From: Rhizophagus prolifer | Lineage: Eukaryota; Glomeromycota; Glomeromycetes; Glomerales; Glomeraceae | Length of the DNA: 35,593 bases | Direction: 5' to 3' | Assembly (NCBI GenBank): GCA_019425655.1 | Contig: NQWY01000019.1 | Location: forward strand, 1 to 35,593 | In this document: positions 7,400 to 15,823 of the stretch, piece after piece | How the letters are laid out: each line of letters starts with the position of its first letter | How positions within the stretch are numbered: position 1 is the first letter of the stretch | Notes under the pieces: model-generated | Told to the model about the DNA's origin: nothing | What the model saw: the letters and a program-made list of their open reading frames with translations, nothing else | The model's database searches: none | Made by a program: the position numbers and the translations under genes

Positions 7400-7702
7400 A
7401 AATCAAGATTACTGCTGGAATTTCTTTACAAAATATATAAGGAAACAAGTCTATTGTTTTGTGTATTTGGCTGTTATCTAAAAAACTAATACCATAAACA
7501 TATATGAAAGTAGGACATTTTAAAGGTGAGATTTTAAAATACTCAGTAAGAGAACTATTAAAAAAATGACTGACTTAAATATATAAAAGCCAACTTACCT
7601 TCAATAACAAAGTCATTACAAAAAGATAATTTTTTACATATTTTGATTAAAAACTTAATTCTTAACCGTTTTTTATATTTGTTAAAAAACTAATATTTAT
7701 TT
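7400..7702. other. Intergenic region between divergent genes
   Basis: About 300 AT-rich bases with no open frame I trust. The only clear element is the -7 box of the rightward gene at 7674-7681. Confidence 0.5.
7674..7681 (+). promoter_or_regulatory. -7 box upstream of the gene at 7703
   Basis: TATATTTG matches TAnnTTTG exactly, 21 bases before the start codon. The nearest TTG (7643-7645) is 28 bases upstream, farther than usual. Confidence 0.5.
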
Positions 7703-8545
7703 ATGAAAATTGAACTAAACACACGTTGGACGAGAGGTGACTCAGAAATTCATCTGTTTCGTAAGATGAGTAATATACTGGAAGTAAATTACGATACTCT
7801 TTTTATTCAAGAAACCCATCAGCGTAGAATCTCTTATCACTCTCAAACTATCAATCAAAAAGTCTTTCGCGAGCTTTCCGATTTGTGGATTATTGCTTAC
7901 AGCCCTCTGCAAAAAAGAATAAGAACTACTTTTTTACAAGCAAAATATCATCGAAAAAATATACTTCCTGAAGAATTTTTTAAGGGAGATTATTTTCAAT
8001 ACGAACTATTATCGCAGCGACCAGAATTACTCAATGGTGGAACTTTAAATTTCCCACTCGATGTATTACACTCCAGTTGTTGTGATTCCGTTGGATCTTA
8101 CGGTATCTTTTATATTGGGAATGATGACCACATAAACATGGCATATTGTTGTGCTAGTAATTTATCAACAGTAGACCAACCTACCACATATGGTCAGTTT
8201 TCAGTAAATCTTTCATTTCCTAAAGAGTCGCAAGAGGTAAAATTTTGTAACTGCTTTCACTGTGCAGAACTTAATTACACATTTGAGATTGATAGTTTTA
8301 CCTATCATTTACTGCAGTTAAATATTGGTGAAGAATTAGGTTACAATTATGCTGGTTTGATTTTTCTAAGAAATTTTGTTACTAGAAATATCACCACAGT
8401 TAATGGCTCATTATTGCTTACAACAATAAATGATATTTTGAGAAGAAATCATAATAACGAGGGTGGCGATGACTCGCCCAAATCTGAAGGCGGAAATCCC
8501 AATATTCTTCTGATCAATGTTGACCGAAGAGAGGATAAAAGATAA
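7703..8545 (+). CDS. Uncharacterised protein, possible PD-(D/E)XK-like fold
   Basis: A 280-residue cytoplasmic protein I cannot assign to a named family. Residues 57-84 read RELSDLWIIAY...TTFLQAKYHR: an acidic residue (D60), a hydrophobic strand, then a second strand ending in Q79-A80-K81. That D-x(18)-QxK arrangement is the one seen in Mrr-type restriction endonucleases of the PD-(D/E)XK fold, where QAK follows the second strand, so nuclease-like folding is a reasonable inference. The middle has cysteine pairs (C126-C127, C149-C150) and a CNCFHC cluster (182-187) that could bind a metal. The C-terminal 30 residues are Gly/Asn/Asp-rich and probably disordered. It is monocistronic with its own promoter. 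Alternatives: a SAVED-like or purely structural domain. Confidence 0.55.
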   Translation: MKIELNTRWTRGDSEIHLFRKMSNILEVNYDTLFIQETHQRRISYHSQTINQKVFRELSDLWIIAYSPLQKRIRTTFLQAKYHRKNILPEEFFKGDYFQYELLSQRPELLNGGTLNFPLDVLHSSCCDSVGSYGIFYIGNDDHINMAYCCASNLSTVDQPTTYGQFSVNLSFPKESQEVKFCNCFHCAELNYTFEIDSFTYHLLQLNIGEELGYNYAGLIFLRNFVTRNITTVNGSLLLTTINDILRRNHNNEGGDDSPKSEGGNPNILLINVDRREDKR

Positions 8546-8680
8546 TTAATAATGGTAAATTAACGATTGCTTTGGAATAAAGTTATAAATAAGTACAACA
8601 AAGAATCAAATGTTGATTCCGTTTTATTCGTCTTCAATATCGTTTGTGGAAAACCGTAATAAATTAAAAATACTGTGTAT

Positions 8681-8688
8681 TATCTTTG
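8681..8688 (+). promoter_or_regulatory. -7 box upstream of the DUF2511 lipoprotein
   Basis: TATCTTTG matches TAnnTTTG exactly, 17 bases before the start codon at 8706; no clear -33 element. Confidence 0.5.
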
Positions 8689-8705
8689 ATTAAAATTACT
8701 TCATT

Positions 8706-9044
8706 ATGAAAAGACTTTATTTTTTATCCTTTATATTTCTGGTATTATCTTGTAATAGTACTGAGCGAAAGACTTTAAAATTTACAAAAGAAGATTACAA
8801 TGGTAAATGGCCTTTTTCTGTGGCAAAAATTGAAGTTTATTGTTCAGGGTATTCAGAGATATACTGTAAAGCTGACAATGGAAAGACTTATGCTCTAAAC
8901 GGTTCTGCAAAAGGAGCTTCACATAATAATCCATCCATAAGTAAGGTTGAAGAGATTTGGCTAGATGACCCAGATTTTTTAGGATTAAAAATTTCTTACG
9001 GAGATTTTATTACTCAAGGGCTAACCCTCTGCGAGAATAAATAA
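8706..9044 (+). CDS. DUF2511 (YebY-like) lipoprotein
   Basis: A 112-residue lipoprotein: signal peptide with lipobox LVLSC (cysteine 16). The mature part matches the DUF2511/YebY pattern: W-PFSVAKIEVYC, IYCKADNGKTYALNGSAKG, VEEIWLDDPDF, GLKISYGDFITQGLTLC. YebY-like proteins are periplasmic, and in enterobacteria have been linked to the copper/YebZ neighbourhood; here there is no such neighbour. It has its own -7 box and is followed by a convergent gene. Confidence 0.8.
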   Translation: MKRLYFLSFIFLVLSCNSTERKTLKFTKEDYNGKWPFSVAKIEVYCSGYSEIYCKADNGKTYALNGSAKGASHNNPSISKVEEIWLDDPDFLGLKISYGDFITQGLTLCENK

Positions 9045-9122
9045 CAAATCTTAAACTATGAAAATTAATTGACGGCTATCAATATCAATAGTCTCTGCAT
9101 TAAAGAATATAATACTAAGACA

Positions 9123-10379
9123 TCAAAAAACCTTTGCCAAAACAAATCCGATCACCAGAGCAATCATAAATGCAATGATGATCTTCAGATAATCATTTTT
9201 ACTGCTCTGCACTTGTTGGCTCAGTCTGATATTATCCTGACTCAATGTTTCCAGATTCGCCTTTAAAGAAGCGGTCTTTTCATTAATGGCAGACTGCATA
9301 TTCTTTTCATGCAAGGTTGAGATCTCCTTTTTGTAGCTTTCCATTTCTTCTTTACGTTGCTTCTCCTGTTCGGCGAAGTTCTTCTGTGTTTCCTGAAGTT
9401 GTTTTACAGACGATTCCTGAAGTTTCTGAAATTCTTCGTTTCTTTTAGATAGTTGCTCAGTTAAGGTTTTAACCTGCTCAGAGAACTGTTTGGACACATC
9501 TTTCTTAACCTCATCGATTAAAAGAGCTCTTGAATTGGATCGTTCATGAGACAGTTTTTCTGCTATGGCATGCAATCCCGCTCCATAATCGTGGGGTAAA
9601 TGGAAACGTTTATCTGCAAGTTTGTCAAGCAAGGTTTCATCGACCGTATGTCCGATTGCCGTGATAGTGACTGTATTAAGTTCAATGAACAGCTCAGAAA
9701 GTTGAATATTATTAAATGTCTCCATACTCTGACGGTCGCCTCCTCCCCTTACCAAAGCAACTATATCATACTCCATCGATGAGATTTCATTCAATTTGGA
9801 AATGATTTCCGTTGAAGAGGTAATATTACAGCTATGGTCATCGATCTCAAAATATTGCCCTGAAACATCCAGCCCTTCGTAAAAATCCTTTTGGACAATA
9901 GCATTGTTCCCATAAATATTGGCAATCTTTACCTTTACATCTTTCAGCATCTTCTCTCTGATAAGGGTTTCAAGATCCTTTGAACCAATCTCAAGTTTTT
10001 TCTGAATAAGCTCATATTTTTGCAATTCCTCATCTGAAATAGACTTTTCTTCCTGCTGGATGATCTCATCGACAACAAAACGTAATTCAATAGATGAATT
10101 TTTGATGCTCTTTTCAATAAATCCTTTGAGCGTATATATTTCATTATTGATCATCTTGCTTCTCAGCAGAGAAGAGATGCGAACCCCTATGGAAACGTGA
10201 TCACTTTCTGAAAACAGTAGATCATAAAAATAATTACCGTAGGCTTTTCCACCACCAAATGAATATCTACCTTTTAAATAGATGATATTAACCGTAGCAT
10301 TCAGCTTTAAAGCATTGCTGAAGATTCCAATGACGGATGCCGGCGAATAAACAGGATAAGTGATTTCTTGTTCTGACAT
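9123..10379 (-). CDS. Membrane-anchored exonuclease VII large-subunit-like protein
   Basis: A 418-residue protein. The N-terminal part (about 8-75) resembles the OB-fold of XseA (YSPASVIGIFSNAL, then IIYLKGRYSFGGGKAYGNYFYDLLF). The core (about 150-275) carries the XseA catalytic pattern: VRGGGDRQSMETFN (R211), then AIGHTVDETLLDKLADKRFHLP (H244, D247). These correspond to the arginine and the H-x2-D of E. coli XseA. After this comes a long charged coiled coil (about 275-395) as in XseA, but the protein ends with one transmembrane helix (about 397-418, LKIIIAFMIALVIGFVLAKVF). Ordinary XseA is soluble and works with XseB; no xseB is nearby. So this is a divergent, tail-anchored paralogue. It may degrade single-stranded DNA at the membrane, but that is inference. 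Confidence 0.75.
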   Translation of the reverse strand: MSEQEITYPVYSPASVIGIFSNALKLNATVNIIYLKGRYSFGGGKAYGNYFYDLLFSESDHVSIGVRISSLLRSKMINNEIYTLKGFIEKSIKNSSIELRFVVDEIIQQEEKSISDEELQKYELIQKKLEIGSKDLETLIREKMLKDVKVKIANIYGNNAIVQKDFYEGLDVSGQYFEIDDHSCNITSSTEIISKLNEISSMEYDIVALVRGGGDRQSMETFNNIQLSELFIELNTVTITAIGHTVDETLLDKLADKRFHLPHDYGAGLHAIAEKLSHERSNSRALLIDEVKKDVSKQFSEQVKTLTEQLSKRNEEFQKLQESSVKQLQETQKNFAEQEKQRKEEMESYKKEISTLHEKNMQSAINEKTASLKANLETLSQDNIRLSQQVQSSKNDYLKIIIAFMIALVIGFVLAKVF

Positions 10380-10490
10380 AGATGAAAATCATTCAAAAAA
10401 ATTCCTAACAAAGATATTGTTATTTGTTACGAAATAAAAGATGATCGTGTTCCAGAAGTTCCAACTTTTCTATAAAATCAGTAGCGTACC

Positions 10491-10526
10491 CTCAATTGGG
10501 CTTCAAGTAGTCTCGATTGGGTTACA
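10491..10526. promoter_or_regulatory. 21-bp-spaced direct repeat, operator for the neighbouring AraC regulator
   Basis: CTCAATTGGGCTTCA (10491-10505) is repeated as CTCGATTGGGTTACA (10512-10526), 12 of 15 bases identical, with a 21-bp period. It abuts the presumed -33 element of the dehydrogenase promoter, and an AraC-family regulator gene follows the dehydrogenase, so this is its most likely target. Confidence 0.6.
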
Positions 10527-10554
10527 TTGATTGTTGTTTTAATATCCATCTTTG
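10527..10554 (+). promoter_or_regulatory. Promoter of the dehydrogenase gene
   Basis: TTG (10527-10529), 17 bases, then CATCTTTG (10547-10554), one mismatch to TAnnTTTG. It lies 25 bases before the start codon and directly after the operator repeats, as for an activator that contacts RNA polymerase. Confidence 0.45.
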
Positions 10555-10579
10555 CTTCATTAAACTAAACAATAAGATT

Positions 10580-11353
10580 ATGCAAAACAATGAAAATAAA
10601 GTAGCATTGGTATCGGGTGCGAACACTGGCGTAGGATTCCAGATCGCTAAAGCTCTCGTAGAAAATGGCTATATAGTGTATGTAGGTTCTCGTGACCTGC
10701 AAAAGGGTGAAGCTGCTGTTCACGAACTGGGCGGATCAGCAAAAGCAATCCAGCTTGATATTACGGATTCAGGGTCTATTCGTTCCGCAGTGGAGATCGT
10801 TGAAAAAGAATATGATTATCTGACCCTATTGGTTAATAATGCAGCAGTCTCTCATGCGGGCACCCCAGGGCGTACATTGGAAGAGATTATGGATGCACAG
10901 CGTGCGAGCATTGCACCGATCAGCGAACTAAAAAAAGTCTGGGATACGAATGTGTTCGGGACGTTAGCGTTGACCCAGGCCTTTTTGCCGCTGCTGCATA
11001 AAGCTCCTAATGCAAGGATTGTTACGGTTTCCAGCGCCTTAGGATCGCTGACGGCCAATGCCAATCCGGAAAATCCTTACCGTTCGAATTTTGATGCGGT
11101 ATATGGCGCTTCGAAAACTGCGCTTAACGGAATCTTTCTCTCCCTTGCCATTGATCTGGAGAACACTGGTATCAAGGTACACATGGTAAGCCCTGGATTT
11201 ACGGCTACAGCGCTCAACAATTTTCAGGGAACGGATTCTGTAGAGGAAGGTTCGAAGGAACCGATCCGTGTAGCTTTGGCTGAGGATCTTCCGACCGGAA
11301 GCTTTACAGGTCCTGCCAATTTCAGTGGGAAAGACCATATTCTCCCTTGGTAG
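10580..11353 (+). CDS. Short-chain dehydrogenase/reductase, classical type
   Basis: A 257-residue NAD(P)-dependent oxidoreductase. It has the cofactor motif SGANTGVG (12-19), NNAAV (86-90), the active-site serine region VSSALG (150-155), N124, and the catalytic YGASK (Y175, K179). Length and motif order are normal for classical SDR enzymes of the NADPH-dependent carbonyl-reductase type. I start it at MQNNENK (10580), because 21 extra codons upstream would cover the operator and promoter. The AraC-family gene follows after a terminator. The substrate is unknown; the regulator next door suggests induction by a small molecule. Confidence 0.9.
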   Translation: MQNNENKVALVSGANTGVGFQIAKALVENGYIVYVGSRDLQKGEAAVHELGGSAKAIQLDITDSGSIRSAVEIVEKEYDYLTLLVNNAAVSHAGTPGRTLEEIMDAQRASIAPISELKKVWDTNVFGTLALTQAFLPLLHKAPNARIVTVSSALGSLTANANPENPYRSNFDAVYGASKTALNGIFLSLAIDLENTGIKVHMVSPGFTATALNNFQGTDSVEEGSKEPIRVALAEDLPTGSFTGPANFSGKDHILPW

Positions 11354-11362
11354 ATTTAACAC

Positions 11363-11393
11363 AAAACCTATGATCGATGATCATAGGTTTTTT
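11363..11393 (+). terminator. Rho-independent terminator
   Basis: A 13-bp perfect stem (AAAACCTATGATC / GATCATAGGTTTT) with a 3-base loop and a T-run. It separates the dehydrogenase from the regulator gene. Confidence 0.85.
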
Positions 11394-11406
11394 ATAAATT
11401 TATAGT

Positions 11407-12327
11407 ATGAAACCCAAAGAAGATAAGCTGGTACGATTTATATCCATATCAGAAAGTCATCAGGCCTTCGGACTGCCGGCACCTCAGCATCCGTTAATCA
11501 GCCTTGTACATTTCAATCAGGACAACCCTTTCAATACTGAGATGGCACCGATTTATGATGTCCTGAGCTTCTATAAAATTACCTTTATTACGAGAAACAG
11601 AGGAAGGCTAAAATACGGCAGGAACTATTATGATTACGATGAGGGCAGCATGCTGTTCATGGCACCTAATCAGCTGGTGGGAAGTACAGATTACAACAGT
11701 GAGACCTATTGCTATATTTTACTGATTCATCCCGATTTTCTGCTGGGCCATTCGATCGCCCGTAAAATAAAGCAGTATAGTTATTTTTCCTATACCTCCA
11801 ATGAGGCACTTCATCTTTCCGATAGTGAAAGAGAAATCATCCTTTCAGTGTATCGAATTATGGAACAGGAACTTAACAGCCGTGTAGATGAGTTCAGCCA
11901 GGAAGTCGTCATTGCGCAGCTTGAGCTGCTGCTGAGCTATGTCAACCGGTTCTATAAGCGGCAGTTTATCACCCGAAAAGCAGTCAACAACGATATTCTC
12001 CAGAGAACGGAAAGTATACTGGATGATTACCTCAATACGCAGGCATCACTGCATCAAGGGCTTCCGACAGTACAATACGTCTCAGATCAGCTGAAGATCT
12101 CGCCCGGCTATCTAAGTGATGTATTACGATCATTGATTGGTCAGAATGCACAGCAGTACATTCGCGGCAAGGTTATTGAAAAAGCGAAGGAGAGGCTGAC
12201 TAATACCGAACTGACGGTGGCTGAGATTGCTTATGAACTGGGTTTTGAGCATCCGCAGTCATTCAGCAAGATGTTCAGGGTAAGGACCGGACTATCACCT
12301 TTGGAATTCCGTGCATCTTTTGATTGA
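11407..12327 (+). CDS. AraC-family transcriptional regulator
   Basis: A 306-residue regulator. The N-terminal part (about 30-180) is a cupin-like sensing domain (YKITFITRNRGRLKYGRNYYDYDEGSMLFMAPNQ). The C-terminal part (about 215-304) has the two helix-turn-helix motifs of the AraC/XylS family: VQYVSDQLKISPGYLSDVLRS and LTVAEIAYELGFEHPQSFSKMFRVRTGLSPLEFR. It most likely controls the dehydrogenase upstream through the 21-bp direct repeat at 10491-10526. It follows that gene after a terminator and may be expressed separately. The inducer is unknown. Confidence 0.92.
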   Translation: MKPKEDKLVRFISISESHQAFGLPAPQHPLISLVHFNQDNPFNTEMAPIYDVLSFYKITFITRNRGRLKYGRNYYDYDEGSMLFMAPNQLVGSTDYNSETYCYILLIHPDFLLGHSIARKIKQYSYFSYTSNEALHLSDSEREIILSVYRIMEQELNSRVDEFSQEVVIAQLELLLSYVNRFYKRQFITRKAVNNDILQRTESILDDYLNTQASLHQGLPTVQYVSDQLKISPGYLSDVLRSLIGQNAQQYIRGKVIEKAKERLTNTELTVAEIAYELGFEHPQSFSKMFRVRTGLSPLEFRASFD

Positions 12328-12416
12328 TGCTTAATGCTGACGATATGATTTGGTTTTCTTTGAGGTCAATGCTGGAAGGTGTCATCTCAGGCAGTAATTT
12401 TATCATTTCCTACTTA

Positions 12417-14165
12417 TTAATTTGAATAGTCATTAAATAACCAATAAGGATCATCTTTAAACCTGGCATACTGCATAATCAAATTTTGCTGAAAATCACT
12501 CCAAATCGTCTCATTCGGTTCATCTGAAAATCTTAAGGACCAACGCAGCAGGTTATAACAAGTAGTGAATTGCCCTGCAACTACAATCGCTTCTGGTTGT
12601 CGCTGCTCAATATGATGATCATCGTACCATAGGGTGGTCTCCATTTTAGCTGCGAGATCAGCAACTGTACGCATTTTTTTAGATGGAGTCATAAAATCAA
12701 ATGCTTTTTCCATTTTGCCACCTATGGCAATTTCCAGTCCATTTTTGGCCCATACCTCACCTTTAAGACTTCCTTCAAGTTTGGCTTTGTTCTTGGCACT
12801 AATCATATAAATTGCATTCATTACTGAGAACTGTCCCCAAAATTTAAGATTTGTTACTCTTGGCCCCTCAGGATTGGCTATTCCTCTTCTATCTCCTACG
12901 GGAGTTACTCGCTGAAATAATCCACCATAGGATGCACGTCTGATTTTTTTCAAAAAGATTACGGCAGCCAATTCCCCTGCAGAAGTTAGACGAGCATAGA
13001 TCTCTTGTATAAGAATACTTATATCAAGTCGCAGAAAAAAGCTGAGATGTTTTAGAATGAGCAGAACAGCCGTCGAATGATCTGTCTCCGCTTCTTTCTT
13101 AAACGATATCAATTTAATGCCAACAAATATGATTAATAATGTAAATAAGGAAGTTATTCCAATAACAGCATATGAAAGCCCTTTACAAACGTCGAACACA
13201 GCACCTAAAATACCCAGAGCCAACAGAAAAAAAATAATTCCAAAATAAAATAGCAAACTTCGTCTCCCGAACCACCCAGCTTTGCTTTGAGAAGGATATT
13301 GATAACCGTTAGTATAATTACTGCTTACATCACATGTCATATAAAGATCGTAACCAAATTTATTTTTTCTTTCAAGCCGCTCTTCAGCATTCATAAATGA
13401 ATCGATACCCTGATTATCATCGATACCTCCATCCATCAAAGGAAAAAGATCTGCAGTTTTTTTTTCATTGTTTACATATTGATTATTCATCTTTACAGCC
13501 CTCTCTAAGGATTCTCTGTCCAGTCCATCATAGCTGAAATCCTTTGGATAAACAAACGGCTCGAAACCAACTGGAAAACAAGATGAGCAGGCTAAAATAT
13601 CACCCAGTTTAATTTTTTGAAGATTCTCTTTTGAAACACCTTTAATAAAATTATTCCCTATTCTACCTTTATTTTGAAAGCGGAACAATAGACCATTTCA
13701 AAATTCGGTAGCATTAATACAAATATCAGGGATTCCTCCATTTTCCCAGAGAAAACCAAATTTTTCACCTTTAAAAATCTTGAGATCATAAGCTATGGAA
13801 AAAGCATTAATCAGATTTCGTGATTTATTCGGACGCGAGTTCCATTCTGATGATGAACGCATAATGTCGAAAACCTGATTTACCAGTTTTTCCCCATGAA
13901 GAACATCATTTATCATCCATTTGAAATAATCCTTGAATGGCTCATTTTTTCGTTTTGCAACTGAATAGGAAAGCAACGTAATCGTTCCTCCCGATGCCGA
14001 AGAGGCAAATTTCACCAGATCCATAAAAGGACGTTTTTCAAATTCTAATTGCTCCAAATAAGACAGACATCCTAAAGAAAAAGAAGCGGCACGGAAACCT
14101 CCGCCAGAAAAGCTTAATGCTATATTTTCAGGCTTTTTAGGATTAATAGATTGATAGTTTCTCAT
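12417..14165 (-). pseudogene. Patatin-like phospholipase gene, split into two open segments
   Basis: Two segments in the same frame, 13698-14165 (155 residues) and 12417-13688 (423 residues), together make a patatin-like protein interrupted by one in-frame stop. The first has the oxyanion-hole motif SGGGFRAAS (20-28) and the nucleophile region SSASGG (S58). The second has ACSSCFPVGFEP and the dyad partner LMDGG (D86 of that segment), then two transmembrane helices (about 138-198) and a C-terminal domain of about 180 residues that I do not recognise. The family hydrolyses phospholipid acyl chains. With serine and aspartate on different segments, neither alone should be active. A sequencing error is possible. 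The promoter overlaps a palindrome at 14176. Confidence 0.75.
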
Positions 14166-14175
14166 GGTATTTTAG

Positions 14176-14195
14176 TTTAGTATAAATATACTAAA
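14176..14195. promoter_or_regulatory. 20-bp palindrome over the patatin promoter
   Basis: TTTAGTATA-AA-TATACTAAA is a perfect dyad with a 2-bp centre, 11-30 bases upstream of the patatin start. On the minus strand it overlaps TATATTTA, a near-match to the -7 box. A further half-site-like TTAAGTATA lies at 14197-14205. This looks like a repressor operator. Confidence 0.5.
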
Positions 14196-14292
14196 GTTAA
14201 GTATACCAAAAAATGAGAACATTAATAAATTATTAACAAAACCTACATTTAAAATACAAAACACTTAACAAATACGAATATAAATTGCAATT

Positions 14293-14907
14293 TTATTGAT
14301 ACTTTAACAATCTGAATGTTAAGTTAATTCTTTCCTTCATTGGCATAGTAGATTTTGCAATTCTATGCTCCCAGTTCTCCTGCAAGTCTCCCTTCATAAT
14401 GAGTAATGAGCCATTTGGTAACGGGAGGCTGTACTTACTCTGATGATGGTCTTTCTTTCTGAAATCAAAATTTCTGGTTTGCCCAAGACTGATAGAGGCA
14501 ATTACAGGGCGTTTTCCATACCGGCTTTCTTTATCCCTGTGCCAGGCTACGGAATCATTATTATCACGGTAGAGATTTAATAGAACACCATTAAACTGAT
14601 ATCCGAATTCTTTTTCTATCCTTTCTTTCAGGGAAAACAATTCAGGCGTCCAAGAGTTGGTACCTGAGGTATTACCATCTGCCGGATCATAAGATTTTCT
14701 ATCGTCTCCATACCAAGCTGTTAAACGTGGCGTAAGTACTGTCTTATCGTACATTTTCTGAGTACGCTGTTCCCACGAAGCTGTGTGAAGCAGTTTATCT
14801 TTCAAACGGTCAGCTTCTTCCCTGCTCAAGAAATTTTCCCTGAACTCCAAAAGGTCTTTTGGAAATTCATAAAACTCTTCGGAATCGAATAATGTGAGTT
14901 GAGTCAT
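14293..14907 (-). CDS. alkB: AlkB-type alpha-ketoglutarate-dependent dioxygenase
   Basis: A 204-residue Fe(II)/2-oxoglutarate dioxygenase of the AlkB family, which repairs alkylated DNA or RNA bases by oxidative demethylation. Iron ligands are H123 and D125 (WHRDKE) and H181 (WEHRI); R193 and R199 (ERINLTFR) bind 2-oxoglutarate. TPRLTAWYGD (59-68) and ASISLGQTRNFDFR (137-150) are also family marks. It is downstream of the S24 repressor gene on the same strand, about 130 bases away, so it may be part of the same damage-response unit, although two hairpins lie between them. Confidence 0.92.
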   Translation of the reverse strand: MTQLTLFDSEEFYEFPKDLLEFRENFLSREEADRLKDKLLHTASWEQRTQKMYDKTVLTPRLTAWYGDDRKSYDPADGNTSGTNSWTPELFSLKERIEKEFGYQFNGVLLNLYRDNNDSVAWHRDKESRYGKRPVIASISLGQTRNFDFRKKDHHQSKYSLPLPNGSLLIMKGDLQENWEHRIAKSTMPMKERINLTFRLLKYQ

Positions 14908-14942
14908 ATCTTCAATTCAATTTTATTTTTAAATTTGCCACC

Positions 14943-14964
14943 CTCTCTTAATAGAGAGTTTTTT
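14943..14964 (+). terminator. Hairpin with T-run (plus strand)
   Basis: CTCTC and GAGAG flank a 6-base loop, followed by TTTTTT on the plus strand. No rightward gene lies upstream that it could end. Confidence 0.45.
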
Positions 14965-14978
14965 CATCATTTGTGTTT

Positions 14979-15001
14979 ACTTCCCTTCGGGGAAGTTTTT
15001 T
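14979..15001 (+). terminator. Strong hairpin with T-run (plus strand)
   Basis: ACTTCCC-TTCG-GGGAAGT, a 7-bp stem with a stable UUCG-type loop, followed by TTTTTT on the plus strand. As with the hairpin at 14943, no rightward gene precedes it; on the minus strand it sits between the S24 repressor and alkB genes. Confidence 0.6.
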
Positions 15002-15037
15002 AATTAACAAATCGGTTCAAGCAACTTGACTCTACCC

Positions 15038-15805
15038 TTATCCAATTTTATCTTTAATCTGTTTTATATCCGTTTTAATCTCTGCGATGAAATTCTGAAT
15101 ATTGCGTTCTGCAAATTCATCAGCTTCATACTCCTTTGTATTGATACTGCATGCAAATTCCCAGATTTCTTTGATTTCAGGCAATGGGATTTTATAAGGT
15201 TCATAAAAATTGTTGTCAGCCTTGACCCAGATGCCATCGGCTTCATGAAACTGGAACCTTTTGTAACTGATCCCATCGTTGGTTGTAATGAAAACATAAG
15301 TTCTGTCCGTTTTAAGATCCGAAAGATTTTCGACATATTTTCCTACGATGTAGGTTCCGTCCTTGTAAGGCGGCATCGAATCACCGTCAGCCGGAAATGC
15401 CCTGAACTTGCCACCTTTTAAGAAAGGTAAAGATATGGTCTCAAGACTTTCAATATATTCCGGATCTCCATAGCCGTTCAAATAACCCATAGAAGCTTTC
15501 TGTGGAATAATCTCAATCTGATCGTTTCCATCCCGATCTACCCTGATAGGCAAAACAGTTCTATTGTCAGGAAGTTTCATAATCTCATCAATGGAATATT
15601 TGCTGACATTAATAGTTAAAAGAAGATCGATACTGACATTATAATATTTCGAAATCTTAATCAAGATTTCAAAAGGAGGCTCAGCGGCACCATCTTCATA
15701 CTTACCATACCTGCCTCTGGTAATTAAAAGATCATCAGCCACCTTTTGTTGTGAAAGATTGAGCTTGCCTCTTAAATACCGCATGTTTTCTGATAAAATT
15801 GACAT
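15038..15805 (-). CDS. LexA/CI-like repressor: XRE helix-turn-helix with S24 peptidase domain
   Basis: A 255-residue regulator. Residues 5-62 are an XRE-type HTH (LSQQKVADDLLITRGRYGKYEDG). Residues about 100-215 are an S24 (LexA/CI/UmuD-like) domain with the serine in ADGDSM (S143) and the lysine in ISYKR (K182), the dyad for RecA-stimulated self-cleavage. The presumed cleavage site is KASMGYLNGY: M106-G107, where the usual residue is Ala-Gly, so cleavage may differ. The last 40 residues form a charged helix. It is divergent from dinB with a perfect palindrome at its own start codon. The most likely job is to repress itself and dinB-dnaE, with loss of repression on DNA damage. Confidence 0.88.
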   Translation of the reverse strand: MSILSENMRYLRGKLNLSQQKVADDLLITRGRYGKYEDGAAEPPFEILIKISKYYNVSIDLLLTINVSKYSIDEIMKLPDNRTVLPIRVDRDGNDQIEIIPQKASMGYLNGYGDPEYIESLETISLPFLKGGKFRAFPADGDSMPPYKDGTYIVGKYVENLSDLKTDRTYVFITTNDGISYKRFQFHEADGIWVKADNNFYEPYKIPLPEIKEIWEFACSINTKEYEADEFAERNIQNFIAEIKTDIKQIKDKIG

Positions 15806-15823
15806 TGCTATAATTTATAGCAA
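15805..15823. promoter_or_regulatory. 19-bp perfect palindrome, operator of the S24 repressor
   Basis: TTGCTATAA-T-TTATAGCAA is a perfect dyad between the divergent repressor and dinB genes. It overlaps the start codon of the repressor and sits directly downstream of its -7 box (TATATTTG on the minus strand, 15824-15831). Confidence 0.65.

Noticed and set aside
9069-9266. Rightward open frame overlapping the end of the ExoVII-like gene
   Set aside because: Shadow of the real minus-strand coding sequence; no start context or family match.
15026-15421. 131-codon rightward frame over the S24 repressor gene
   Set aside because: Opposite-strand shadow; the minus-strand frame has clear HTH and S24 motifs.
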